64,000 bases of DNA from Qipengyuania pelagi. GTDB taxonomy: Bacteria; Pseudomonadota; Alphaproteobacteria; Sphingomonadales; Sphingomonadaceae. The stretch spans positions 744,001-808,000 of the forward strand of contig NZ_WTYD01000001.1 of NCBI RefSeq assembly GCF_009827295.1, read 5' to 3'. Shown here in pieces: positions 1-7,834 of this stretch. Made by a program: the position numbers and the translations under genes. Each line of letters starts with the position of its first letter. Positions within the stretch are counted from its first letter, which is position 1. Under the pieces are notes generated by a model that saw only the letters and a list, made by a program, of their open reading frames with translations, made no database searches and was not told where the DNA came from.

Positions 1-1835
1 ATGCAGAAATCGCCCACATCGTCGAAGTCAGCCGATCCATCCCGACCGTCCTCGTCAGCGGCGCGCCGCTACGCCGCAACGGACGCATCTACAATTGCGC
101 GCTGGCGATATGCAGGGGCGCGGTTCTCGGCGTGGTGCCTAAGAGCTTCCTCCCAAATTACCGCGAATATTATGAAAAACGCTGGTTCGCCCATGGCCGC
201 GACTGCGTCGGCCTGACGATCGAGGCAGGGGGCAGCGAGGTGCCCTTCGGGACCGACCTGCTGTTCAAGCATTCCGCGATCCCCGGTTTCGTATTCGGAC
301 TGGAGATCTGCGAGGATTTCTGGTCCCCGACCCAGCCCGGCACCATGGCGGCGCTGGCGGGCGCGACGCTCATTCTCAACCTGTCAGCCTCCAACATCGT
401 GATCGGCAAATCGGACGAACGGCATCTCCTCAGCCGCGCCAGTTCCGCGCGCTCGGTCTGCGCCTATGCCTATTCGGCCAGCGGCCATGGCGAGAGCACC
501 ACGGATCTCGCCTGGGACGGGCAGGGGATGATCTACGAACTGGGCGAATTGATGGTCGAAAGCGTGCGCTTCGACCGCGAGCCCGAATTGTGCATCGCTG
601 ACATCGATTGCCAGCGCATCCTCAATGAGCGGATGCGGATGCAGACCTTCAACGATGCAGCCGAGGCCGCTGGACGGCCCGAAGACTGGTATCGCCTTAT
701 CGCCTTCGACCATGAACCCGATGGCGGGGACATCGGCCTCGAACGGCCGATCCGCCGCTTCCCCTTCGTCCCCAACCGGCAGGGCAAATTGGACGATGAC
801 TGTTACGAGGCGTTCAATATACAGGTTTCGGCACTCGTCCGCCGGATCGAGGCCACCAATCCCAAATCGCTCGTCATCGGTATTTCGGGCGGGCTCGACA
901 GTACCCATGCCCTGCTGGTGGCGGCGCGGGCCTGCGACACGCTTGGCCTGCCGCGCAGCACGATCCGTGGATACACGATGCCCGGTTTCGGTACGTCCGA
1001 AGGAACGCGCTCGAACGCCTGGAAACTGATGAAGGCGATCGGCGTCACGGCCGAGGAGATCGACATCAAGCCCACCGCACGGTTGATGCTCGAGAATATC
1101 GGTCATCCCTTCGCCGATGGCGAGCCGGTCTATGATACGACGTTCGAGAACGTGCAGGCGGGCCTCAGGACGGACTACCTGTTCCGCCTCTCCGGCCAGC
1201 ATGGGGGCTGGGTGGTGGGAACCGGCGATCTGTCGGAACTCGCTCTCGGCTGGTGCACCTACGGGGTTGGCGACCAGATGAGCCATTACAACGTCAATGC
1301 GGGCGTCCCCAAGACTTTGATCCAGTATCTCATCAGCTGGACGAGCGCGACAGACCAGTTCGACGAGGAGACCGATGCGGTCCTCCTGTCGATCCTCGAC
1401 ACCGAGATTTCGCCCGAACTGGTCCCGGCGAGCGAGGACGGCGCGATCCAGAGCACCGAGGCGAAGATCGGCCCGTATGAGCTGAACGACTTCTTCCTCC
1501 ATCACATCCTCCGCTGGGGGCAGAAGCCCAGCCATGTCGCTTTCCTCGCCTGGCACGCCTGGCGCGATGCGAAGACGGGCGTATGGCCCGCCGGTTTCCC
1601 CGAAGCGCGCAAGAACGAATACGATCTCGATACGATCGCGGGCTGGCTGGAAAAATTCCTCCGGCGTTTCTTCGCCTTTAGCCAGTTTAAGCGCAGCGCC
1701 TTGCCCAACGGGCCCAAGGTCAGCTCCGGCGGCGCGTTGAGCCCGCGCGGAGACTGGCGCGCGCCGAGCGATGCGGTGGCCGATGTCTGGCTCGCGGAAT
1801 TGCGGAACGGCTTGCCGCACCCTACCAGCGACTGA
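1..1835 (+). CDS. nadE: Glutamine-dependent NAD+ synthetase (5' end outside window)
   Basis: Catalyses ATP-dependent amidation of nicotinic acid adenine dinucleotide to NAD+, using ammonia from glutamine. The frame is open from base 3, so the gene starts upstream of the window; an internal ATG at 132 is not the start. Visible are the end of the nitrilase-type glutaminase domain (Lys in GVVPKSFLPNYREY, catalytic Cys in LEICEDFW near base 309) and the whole synthetase domain, with the PP-loop ISGGLDSTHA near base 885 and GVGDQMSHYNVNAGVPKTL near 1265. The two-domain layout matches the long bacterial NadE of about 680 residues. It ends 4 bases before the next gene's ATG. Confidence 0.95.
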   Translation, partial: AEIAHIVEVSRSIPTVLVSGAPLRRNGRIYNCALAICRGAVLGVVPKSFLPNYREYYEKRWFAHGRDCVGLTIEAGGSEVPFGTDLLFKHSAIPGFVFGLEICEDFWSPTQPGTMAALAGATLILNLSASNIVIGKSDERHLLSRASSARSVCAYAYSASGHGESTTDLAWDGQGMIYELGELMVESVRFDREPELCIADIDCQRILNERMRMQTFNDAAEAAGRPEDWYRLIAFDHEPDGGDIGLERPIRRFPFVPNRQGKLDDDCYEAFNIQVSALVRRIEATNPKSLVIGISGGLDSTHALLVAARACDTLGLPRSTIRGYTMPGFGTSEGTRSNAWKLMKAIGVTAEEIDIKPTARLMLENIGHPFADGEPVYDTTFENVQAGLRTDYLFRLSGQHGGWVVGTGDLSELALGWCTYGVGDQMSHYNVNAGVPKTLIQYLISWTSATDQFDEETDAVLLSILDTEISPELVPASEDGAIQSTEAKIGPYELNDFFLHHILRWGQKPSHVAFLAWHAWRDAKTGVWPAGFPEARKNEYDLDTIAGWLEKFLRRFFAFSQFKRSALPNGPKVSSGGALSPRGDWRAPSDAVADVWLAELRNGLPHPTSD

Positions 1836-1839
1836 ACCC

Positions 1840-2727
1840 ATGCCCACGCGGACCGTCCTGCTGCTGATCCTCGCCAATCTGGCCTGGGCGCTGAACGTCA
1901 TCGTCAGCAAGCTGGCAGTCGAGGATCTGGGCGTTCCGCCGCTATTTTACGCGGGTTTGCGCGCGCTGGTCACCATCATCGTTCTCGCGCCCTTGCTGAG
2001 GCCGCTTCCCAGGGACTGGCTGCGTACGGCTCTGGTCGGACTGGCGATCGGCGGAGGCAGCTTCGCCCTCTTCGCTCTCGGCCTGCAAACCGCCAGCCCG
2101 TCCGCGGCGGGGATCGTCGGATTGTCGGGCGCGCCGATGACCGTCCTGCTCGCCATCGTCCTGCTTGGCGAAAAGGTCCGCTGGCGGCGCGGGATCGGGA
2201 TCGCGCTCGCCGTGACAGGCGTGGTTATCGCGATCGCCTCTCCCTCCGGTTGGGAGAGTTCGGGTGGTGTCGCGTGGATTCTCGTATCCTGTCTCGTCGG
2301 CGCGCTCGGCTCGATCTACGTCAAGCGGATCGAGGCCGGCGGACGGCAATTGCAGGCCTGGTCGGCGCTCGCCTCCTTCACCGTGCTCATGCCGCTGGCT
2401 CTCGTGACCGAATCCAATTTCGTCGCGCCGATCATGGCCGATCCGCTGGCCGTGATCGGCTGCCTGATCTTTGCCGGGCTGATCGTGTCGGTCTATGCCC
2501 ACACGATCTATTTCAATGCGCTCAAGGCCCACGATGCCAATCTGGTGGTCCCGTTCACGCTGCTCCATCCCCTGATGACCGTGGCGCTGGGAGCATGGCT
2601 GACGGGCGACAGCGTGGGTTGGCCGCTGCTGATCGGCGGGGGCATCGCCGTGGCCGGGGTAGCGATTCTGGTCGTCCGGCCGAGCACCACCTTCACGCGT
2701 CGCCTGCTCGTTCGCTCGCGTCTCTGA
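1840..2727 (+). CDS. DMT/EamA-family transporter
   Basis: A 295-residue hydrophobic protein made of two EamA repeats, about ten membrane segments in all, typical of drug/metabolite-type exporters of the inner membrane. The start chosen is the ATG 4 bases after the nadE stop (MPTRTVLLLILANLAWAL), where the first membrane segment begins; an in-frame ATG at 1771 would add 23 polar residues read from within nadE. Glycine-rich helices such as the one containing PLLIGGGIAVAGVAIL end each repeat. The substrate cannot be told from sequence. It is probably cotranscribed with nadE. Confidence 0.88.
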   Translation: MPTRTVLLLILANLAWALNVIVSKLAVEDLGVPPLFYAGLRALVTIIVLAPLLRPLPRDWLRTALVGLAIGGGSFALFALGLQTASPSAAGIVGLSGAPMTVLLAIVLLGEKVRWRRGIGIALAVTGVVIAIASPSGWESSGGVAWILVSCLVGALGSIYVKRIEAGGRQLQAWSALASFTVLMPLALVTESNFVAPIMADPLAVIGCLIFAGLIVSVYAHTIYFNALKAHDANLVVPFTLLHPLMTVALGAWLTGDSVGWPLLIGGGIAVAGVAILVVRPSTTFTRRLLVRSRL

Positions 2728-2806
2728 CGCGGGGGAAGCGCTTGCCCTGGCACACAAATCGCCTCATCGCGTTAACAGGATGAACGCCTTTTTCAGCGGG
2801 ACCTGA

Positions 2807-3856
2807 ATGACCGTCATAAACCGGATCGCCACTGCGGTCCCCGATCTCGATTTCGAAGCCGATTATCGCCGCTGGGCGATGCGACGGCTCGAAGGCACGC
2901 GCGAGGCGCGGCTCTACGAGCGTATGGCCGATCGCTCGGGGATCGAGCATCGCTGGTCGGTGCTGACCGAGGAAGATGCGCGATTGGAGGAAGGCGAGGG
3001 CCTGTATGGCGGTGCGCAACCACCCGGCACGGCGGAGCGCATGGCGATCTACGCCGAAGAGGCTCCGAAGCTGGCGTTGAAGGCCATCGAGGGGTTGGGC
3101 GATCTCGGCCCGGTCACGCATCTCGTGGTCGCCAGCTGCACCGGTTTCGTGGCGCCGGGGATCGATCAGATCATCGCGCGCCGCCTGGGACTTGCCGACG
3201 ATATCGAGCGGGTGCTGATCGGTTTCATGGGTTGCTATGCCGCCGTCACTGCGCTGCGCACGGCGCGGCACATCACGCGCTCGCAGAAGGATGCGCGCGT
3301 CCTCGTCGTGACGGTGGAACTGTCGACGCTTCACCATCAGGAACAGATGGATATCGAACCGCTGCTGATGGGCGCCCAATTCGGCGACGGGGCGGCTGCG
3401 GCGCTGATCAGCAATCCGGGCGAAGGGCTTGCGCTCGGCGAGGGAATTTCGGCGGCGCTGCCCGACAGCGAGGAGCTGATTACTTGGCACATCGGCGACA
3501 CCGGCTTCAACATGAGGCTTTCGGGCGAGGTTCCGGGCCGAATCGTCGCCGCGCTGGGCGATCCTGCGGTTCGCAAGCGCGTGTTGGGCGGGGCAGAGGT
3601 GGACGCGTTCGACGCTTGGGCGGTCCATGCCGGGGGGCGCAGCATTCTGGATGCGGTGGAAAAGGGCTTCTCGCTTTCGCCCATCGCGCTCGATGCGTCG
3701 CGTGCTGTTTTGCGCAATTGCGGCAATATGTCCTCGTCGACGCTGATGTTCGTGCTTGCGCGCCTGATCCGGGAAAAGCCCGGCAAGGGCGTCGCACTGG
3801 CATTCGGCCCCGGCCTTGCCATGGAGGGCTTCCGCTTCGGCTGGTCCGATGCTTGA
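2807..3856 (+). CDS. Type III polyketide synthase (chalcone/stilbene synthase family)
   Basis: A 349-residue homodimeric-type ketosynthase that would condense a starter acyl-CoA with malonyl-CoA units to give a pyrone or resorcinol-like product. The Cys-His-Asn triad is visible: Cys111 in VVASCTGFVAPG, His274 in AVHAGGRSILDAV and Asn307 in RNCGNMSSSTLMF. The C-terminal GFGPG-like loop reads ALAFGPGLAMEGF. Methyltransferase and flavoprotein genes follow with overlaps or minimal spacing, so the three likely form one phenolic-lipid-type pathway like the srsABC set of Streptomyces. Starter unit and chain length cannot be inferred here. Confidence 0.93.
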   Translation: MTVINRIATAVPDLDFEADYRRWAMRRLEGTREARLYERMADRSGIEHRWSVLTEEDARLEEGEGLYGGAQPPGTAERMAIYAEEAPKLALKAIEGLGDLGPVTHLVVASCTGFVAPGIDQIIARRLGLADDIERVLIGFMGCYAAVTALRTARHITRSQKDARVLVVTVELSTLHHQEQMDIEPLLMGAQFGDGAAAALISNPGEGLALGEGISAALPDSEELITWHIGDTGFNMRLSGEVPGRIVAALGDPAVRKRVLGGAEVDAFDAWAVHAGGRSILDAVEKGFSLSPIALDASRAVLRNCGNMSSSTLMFVLARLIREKPGKGVALAFGPGLAMEGFRFGWSDA

Positions 3857-3881
3857 ACAGCGGTCCACGCAGGAAGAATTG

Positions 3882-4535
3882 ATGGACGACCCCGCGCTCG
3901 ACGCGGCGACCTATACCGAGGTTCTGCACGATCTGGCGCAGGTGAATACGGTCACGCTGGCGCGGCGGCCGACACTCGACTTCCTTCGCCGCGCGGTGGG
4001 CGGGCGCAAGAGTTTCCGCTGTCTCGACGTCGGTTTCGGCGATGGCGATATGCTCCGCGCGATCCGCTCATGGGCCGATCGGCGCGGGATCGAGGCGGAG
4101 CTGATCGGCGTGGATCTCAATTCCCGCAGCGTGGCGGCGGCTCGCGAACGAACCCCCTCGACCATGCGGATCGACTACCGGACCGGCGATTACGCCGATC
4201 TGGCGGGCGAGGGATGGGACTGCATCGTGTCGAGCCTCGTCGCCCATCACATGACCCGCGATCAGCTCGTCCAGTTCCTGCGCTTCATGGACCGGGAGGC
4301 GCAGATGGGCTGGTTCGTCAATGATCTGCGGCGCAGCCGGTTCGCATGGCTTGGCTATCCGCTGCTGGCGCGGGTGATGAACTGGCACCCGATCGTGCGT
4401 CATGATGGTCGCCTCTCGATCGCGCGATCCTATCGGCGCAAGGAATGGGCGCCGATACTGGCTTCCGCTGCCGTAGAGGGCGCGGAGGTGAAGCGGGTCT
4501 TCCCGTTCAGGCTCTGCGTCGAGACAATCCGGTGA
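3882..4535 (+). CDS. Class I SAM-dependent methyltransferase of the PKS cassette
   Basis: A 217-residue Rossmann-fold methyltransferase with motif I CLDVGFGDGDML, an acidic ribose-binding Asp in LIGVDLNSRS and motif IV WDCIVSSLVAHHM. I chose ATG 3882 because AGGAAG lies 5 bases upstream. An in-frame ATG at 3849 overlaps the PKS stop and would add 11 residues. Placed between a type III PKS and an FAD oxidoreductase, it probably methylates the polyketide product or a hydroxylated or quinone form of it. Its last base overlaps the next gene's start (GTGA). Confidence 0.88.
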   Translation: MDDPALDAATYTEVLHDLAQVNTVTLARRPTLDFLRRAVGGRKSFRCLDVGFGDGDMLRAIRSWADRRGIEAELIGVDLNSRSVAAARERTPSTMRIDYRTGDYADLAGEGWDCIVSSLVAHHMTRDQLVQFLRFMDREAQMGWFVNDLRRSRFAWLGYPLLARVMNWHPIVRHDGRLSIARSYRRKEWAPILASAAVEGAEVKRVFPFRLCVETIR

Positions 4536-5596
4536 GCGCACCGCTGATCCTCGGCGCCGGACCGGCGGGCTGCGCTGCAGCCATTACCCTTGCCGAGCAG
4601 GGGCGTACGCCCATCCTGATCGACCGGGATGTTAAGGTCGGCGATCCTCTATGCGGCGGTTTCATGAGCTGGCGGACCGTAGCTGCCTTGCGCGAACTGG
4701 GCGTCGATCCCACAGCGCTTGGCGCGCACCGGGTCGAAAGATTGATGCTGTTTGCAGGGGACCGCGAGGCGCAGGCCCGCCTGCCCGAAGCGGCGTGGGG
4801 CCTGTCGCGCCATGCTCTCGACACGGCCTTGCGCGCACGGGCGATCAGTCTCGGCGCGCGTCTCGAGATCGATCGCGCCCGCTCGCTGTCATCGGGCCGG
4901 ATCGAGGGGGAACGGCAGGAATGGCGCGGTGACACCATTTTCCTCGCCACCGGCAAGCATGACGTGCGCGGTGAGACCCGGCCGCGCGAAGCATCCGATC
5001 CGGCGCTGGGTGTGCGAGTGAGAATACCCGCCCATCCCGATCTTTCGCGCCTGATAGGTGATGCGATCGAACTGCATCTGTTCGATGGCGCCTATGCCGG
5101 TATCGTTTTGCAGGAGGACGGATCGGCCAATGTGTGCCTCGCCTTGCGCAAATCGAGACTTTCGCGGGACGGATCGCCGCTAGAGTTGCTCCGCAGTCTT
5201 GCCGATCGCTATCCGGCTTTTGCTGAGCGGTGGCGCCATGCCCCGGACGATCTGGCGATCGATACGGTGGGCTCGGTTCCCTATGGCTGGATTGCGGACG
5301 GCACCGATCCGGGTCTCTACCGCCTCGGCGATCAAGCTGCGGTCATTCCGTCATTGGCGGGCGAGGGGATGGGGATCGCCATCGCCAGCGGGCGTTCGGC
5401 TGCGCAAGCCTTTCTCGAAGGGAAGGCCGCGCCTGTCTGGCAAGGTGAATTCGCGCGCCGCGCGGCCCGACCGGTTACGGTCGCGGAGGCGATCTGGAAG
5501 GCGGCGGAAACGCCCGGTTTGGCGCGTTTGGGTCTGGCCGCGGCCACTCTGATCCCCGGCCTCGCCACGATGGCGATGCGCGCGAGCCGGATCTAG
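4532..5596 (+). CDS. FAD-dependent oxidoreductase of the PKS cassette (UbiH / geranylgeranyl-reductase-like)
   Basis: A 354-residue flavoprotein starting at GTG 4532, which overlaps the methyltransferase TGA. The N-terminal dinucleotide-binding motif GAGPAGCAAAITLAEQG is followed by CGGFMSW and, near the C terminus, the FAD-contacting GDQAAVIPSLAGEGMGIAIASG. This belongs to the group A flavin monooxygenase / GGR-like superfamily. In type III PKS clusters such enzymes hydroxylate or oxidise phenolic lipids to quinones; that role is inferred here from context. Its TAG stop shares three bases with the ilvE stop on the other strand. Confidence 0.88.
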   Translation: MSAPLILGAGPAGCAAAITLAEQGRTPILIDRDVKVGDPLCGGFMSWRTVAALRELGVDPTALGAHRVERLMLFAGDREAQARLPEAAWGLSRHALDTALRARAISLGARLEIDRARSLSSGRIEGERQEWRGDTIFLATGKHDVRGETRPREASDPALGVRVRIPAHPDLSRLIGDAIELHLFDGAYAGIVLQEDGSANVCLALRKSRLSRDGSPLELLRSLADRYPAFAERWRHAPDDLAIDTVGSVPYGWIADGTDPGLYRLGDQAAVIPSLAGEGMGIAIASGRSAAQAFLEGKAAPVWQGEFARRAARPVTVAEAIWKAAETPGLARLGLAAATLIPGLATMAMRASRI

Positions 5597-6672
5597 AGCT
5601 TCATCACCCAATCACTCGCATCGGCCACAGCGCCCGTCTGGATGCCGACCAGCTTTTCGCGCAGCTTGTGCGTGATCTGGCCTGTGCCGCCCGATCCGAT
5701 CGAGAACTCTCCATCCGGGCCGACCACCGAACCGACCGGCGTCACCACCGCCGCGGTTCCGCAGGCCATGGTTTCGACCAGATTGCCCTTCATCGCATCG
5801 GCGCGCCACTGGTCGATGCTGTAAGGCTCCTCGCGCACGTTGAGCCCCTCTTCGCGCAGCAGCTGGATCAGGCTGTCGCGCGTGATACCGGGCAGGATCG
5901 TGCCGGTGAGCGGAGGCGTGATGACGGTGCCGTCGTCGAAGACGAAGAACAAGTTCATCCCGCCCAGTTCCTCGATCCATTTCTTCTCGACGGCGTCGAG
6001 GAAGACGACCTGATCGCAGCCGTTCTCGATCCCCTCCATCTGGGGGACGAGGCTGGCGGCGTAATTCCCGCCCGTTTTTGCGGCACCCGTCCCGCCCGGT
6101 GCGGCGCGCGTGTAATTGCGGCTGACCCAGATCTTGACCGGCTTCGCACCGCCCTTGAAATACCCGCCCACTGGGGACGCGATCAGGACGTATTTGTACT
6201 GCCGCGCGGGACGCACGCCGAGAAAGGCTTCGCTCGCGAACATGAAGGGGCGCAGATAGAGCGCGCCGCCTTCGATCGAGGGAGTCCAGTCTCCGTCGAC
6301 GGAAACCAGCCGACGAATGCTTTCGAGGAACAGCTCCTCGGGCAGTTCGGGCATCGCCATGCGGCGCGCGCTGGCGTTGAAGCGGCGGGCGTTCTGTTCG
6401 GGACGGAACAGGCCGAGCGATCCGTCGGGATGGCGATAGGCCTTCATTCCTTCGAAGATTTCCTGCGCATAATGCAGCACCGCCGCCGCCGGATCGAGCG
6501 CGATCGGCTCGCGCGCCTGAAGGGTCGGGCTGTGCCATCCGCCCTGGTCGGCGTCGTAGTCGATCACGACCATGTGATCGGTGAAGATCTTCCCGAAACC
6601 GGGATCGGCGATCGCCTGCTGACGGGTCTCGCCGGGGACCGGGGCAGGGTGGGGGAGGTGCTTGAAATCCAT
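5593..6672 (-). CDS. ilvE: Branched-chain amino acid aminotransferase
   Basis: A PLP-dependent fold-IV transaminase of 359 residues that interconverts Val, Leu, Ile and their 2-oxo acids with glutamate. The PLP lysine lies in AAKTGGNYAASL, and KKWIEELGGMNLFFVF and GTAAVVTPVGSV are family signatures. I chose the ATG at 6672 (MDFKHLPHP); the frame stays open about 65 codons further upstream, but that part is arginine-rich and unlike the family. Length fits BCAT class II. The 5' side holds several strong hairpins and a candidate small RNA on the same strand. Confidence 0.95.
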   Translation of the reverse strand: MDFKHLPHPAPVPGETRQQAIADPGFGKIFTDHMVVIDYDADQGGWHSPTLQAREPIALDPAAAVLHYAQEIFEGMKAYRHPDGSLGLFRPEQNARRFNASARRMAMPELPEELFLESIRRLVSVDGDWTPSIEGGALYLRPFMFASEAFLGVRPARQYKYVLIASPVGGYFKGGAKPVKIWVSRNYTRAAPGGTGAAKTGGNYAASLVPQMEGIENGCDQVVFLDAVEKKWIEELGGMNLFFVFDDGTVITPPLTGTILPGITRDSLIQLLREEGLNVREEPYSIDQWRADAMKGNLVETMACGTAAVVTPVGSVVGPDGEFSIGSGGTGQITHKLREKLVGIQTGAVADASDWVMKL

Positions 6673-6752
6673 GCTTCGCGGGTAATGCGCGAGGCGAAAA
6701 AGGGCAAGTGGTCGGGGAAGGAGTCGCAAGAGAAGCTGAAGTGTCTCGAAGA

Positions 6753-6863
6753 CCGGGCCGGACGAGGCCCGGCAAGCGCGACCGCGCGCCCGCAGCGGCC
6801 CTGACCCCGGACGTGTTCCGGGGGAAGGAATAGCCGCGAGGATGCTCGCACGGAGGTGCGAGC
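6753..6863 (-). other. Cluster of three strong hairpins between the small RNA and ilvE
   Basis: Three perfect inverted repeats lie in the ilvE 5' region: 6753-6759 with 6766-6772 (CCGGGCC/GGCCCGG), 6805-6811 with 6817-6823 (CCCCGGA/TCCGGGG), and 6844-6851 with 6856-6863 (GCTCGCAC/GTGCGAGC). On the minus strand the last one has a CTCC tetraloop flanked by C, giving another anti-SD-like loop. They may be leader structure for ilvE or processing/termination elements. No coding signal is seen in 6673-6870. Confidence 0.5.
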
Positions 6864-6870
6864 GCAAACC

Positions 6871-6915
6871 AAAAACGTGAAGGGCGGCCCTCGCCCGTAG
6901 GAGGTACCGCCCTTC
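6871..6915 (-). terminator. Rho-independent terminator with anti-SD loop
   Basis: On the minus strand a 9-bp GC stem (6907-6915 with 6879-6887, GAAGGGCGG/CCGCCCTTC) encloses a 19-nt loop carrying TACCTCCTAC. It is followed three bases later by TTTTT (6875-6871). The loop presents CCTCCT. Confidence 0.75.
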
Positions 6916-6967
6916 GCATGGTCAGCGGCCGGAAGTGCCGCTCACGTCGCCTTACTTGGCAAGTGTC

Positions 6968-7024
6968 TTACCGAGTATGCTCCGTAGGGATCTTCACCGA
7001 CCTCGCTACTGAACCATGAGACAT
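6968..7024 (-). CDS. 18-residue mini-ORF with exceptionally strong ribosome binding site
   Basis: The encoded peptide is MSHGSVARSVKIPTEHTR, ending in TAA. Upstream, GAAAGGAGGTGATCC on the minus strand (7026-7040) is complementary to the 16S rRNA 3' end over its whole length, with 7 bases between AGGAGG and ATG. The peptide is basic, has no membrane segment, and lacks the runs of Ile, Leu or Val expected of an ilv attenuator. I do not recognise it. A strong SD with correct spacing followed by an in-frame stop supports translation, but conservation was not tested. Confidence 0.5.
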   Translation of the reverse strand: MSHGSVARSVKIPTEHTR

Positions 7025-7025
7025 C

Positions 7026-7040
7026 GGATCACCTCCTTTC
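7026..7040 (-). promoter_or_regulatory. 15-nt perfect anti-16S Shine-Dalgarno
   Basis: On the minus strand the sequence GAAAGGAGGTGATCC matches the complete complement of the bacterial 16S tail GGATCACCTCCTTTC. It sits 7 bases (from AGGAGG) before the mini-ORF ATG. The loop of the downstream terminator (ACCTCCT, within 6888-6906) could pair with it over 7 bases. Confidence 0.65.
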
Positions 7041-7184
7041 GCGCTAGTGAGCTAGAAGCCCGTTTCACGGGGCCACAAGACCGGCGTTCGCCGCTGATCT
7101 TGTCTTCTTTTTCACGCTTCACCCGCGCCAATTCAAGGCTTGAAAAAAACTTTTCCCACGTCAGTATCGGCGGTTCCCGCTGGC

Positions 7185-7784
7185 TTAGCGGCAATCCTCG
7201 ATAACGCGTGTCACTTCGGCCCAGGCGGGCAGATAGAGCGTCGGCGCGTCCGCCAGCTCCATAGCGAAACGGCCTTTTGTAAGCGCCATTGCATCGAGCA
7301 GCGGATCGCGGCCGGGAATGACGGCGGCGAACATGTTCTGGCCTTCGGGATCGACCGGTGCCTGCAACGAACGGGTCGTCGTTTCGGTGCGGATCGTCAT
7401 GGTGCGATTATAGGGGCTGCGCGGATCGACATAGCGTTGCAGGATCACATTCCCGGTCGGCGAACACGTGATGCGCGCCAGCAGCTCGCCGTTGGCTCCT
7501 GCATATTCGGCTGACGAATATCGAGCGTTCGCCACCCGCTCCGTCGAATAGGTCCAGTCCCCCGGCGTGCGCGGCGCGTCCATCCAATTGTCGTAGGTGG
7601 GCGCAGGCGCGGGTGCCGGAGCGGGGGCGCGGGTAATGGGTGTCGGCGTCGGAGTGGGGGCGGGCGTCGAATCGGGAGCGGGCACGCAGGCCGCGATCCC
7701 GAATGTCAGAGCGAGCGCCGCGCCCGCATAGGCGAGCGACGAGGCGAAGAGAGGGCGGCGGTTGTGGCGAGCGATCGGTTCCAT
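7185..7784 (-). CDS. Predicted lipoprotein of unknown function
   Basis: A 199-residue protein starting MEPIARHNRRPLFASS, with a hydrophobic segment ending in the lipobox IAAC, so it is probably lipidated and exported. After the Cys comes a Pro/Ala/Thr-rich linker (about residues 25-60) and then a globular region with CSPTGNVILQRYVDP near the middle. The ATG at 7784 was preferred over 7811 because it puts Arg residues directly before the hydrophobic stretch. It is divergent from tlyA, 50 bases away. The C-terminal part looks like conserved exported proteins of sphingomonads, but I cannot assign a function. Confidence 0.8.
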   Translation of the reverse strand: MEPIARHNRRPLFASSLAYAGAALALTFGIAACVPAPDSTPAPTPTPTPITRAPAPAPAPAPTYDNWMDAPRTPGDWTYSTERVANARYSSAEYAGANGELLARITCSPTGNVILQRYVDPRSPYNRTMTIRTETTTRSLQAPVDPEGQNMFAAVIPGRDPLLDAMALTKGRFAMELADAPTLYLPAWAEVTRVIEDCR

Positions 7785-7834
7785 CCCCACACAATGCGCG
7801 CTAGGCGGCATGTTTCCAAGCGGGACCGGAGAAT

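Larger units (their letters stand above)
6871..7125 (-). ncRNA. Candidate structured small RNA / leader with embedded mini-ORF
   Basis: The minus strand shows an ordered set of elements in an otherwise empty 512-base gap. Reading 5' to 3': a hairpin CGGCG/CGCCG extended by CAAGA/TCTTG (about 7076-7104); a hairpin CCCG/CGGG (about 7060-7073); CTAG/CTAG (7044-7055); an SD exactly complementary to the 16S tail (7026-7040); an 18-codon ORF; a hairpin AGCGGC/GCCGCT; and a terminator stem with T5. The 5' end is not defined, because no convincing promoter was found; 7125 is a guess. It could be an independent sRNA, a dual-function RNA or an ilvE leader. Confidence 0.55.

Noticed and set aside
6968..7024. 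Classical ilv leader peptide attenuator for ilvE
   Set aside because: The peptide has two Val and one Ile but no run of branched-chain codons, and the gap to ilvE is large with other hairpins between.
7026..7040. Plus-strand sequence identical to the 16S rRNA 3' end, suggesting a partial rRNA gene
   Set aside because: The bases before it do not match helix 45 or any other 16S region, and the reverse strand has an ATG at perfect SD spacing, so it is a ribosome binding site on the minus strand.
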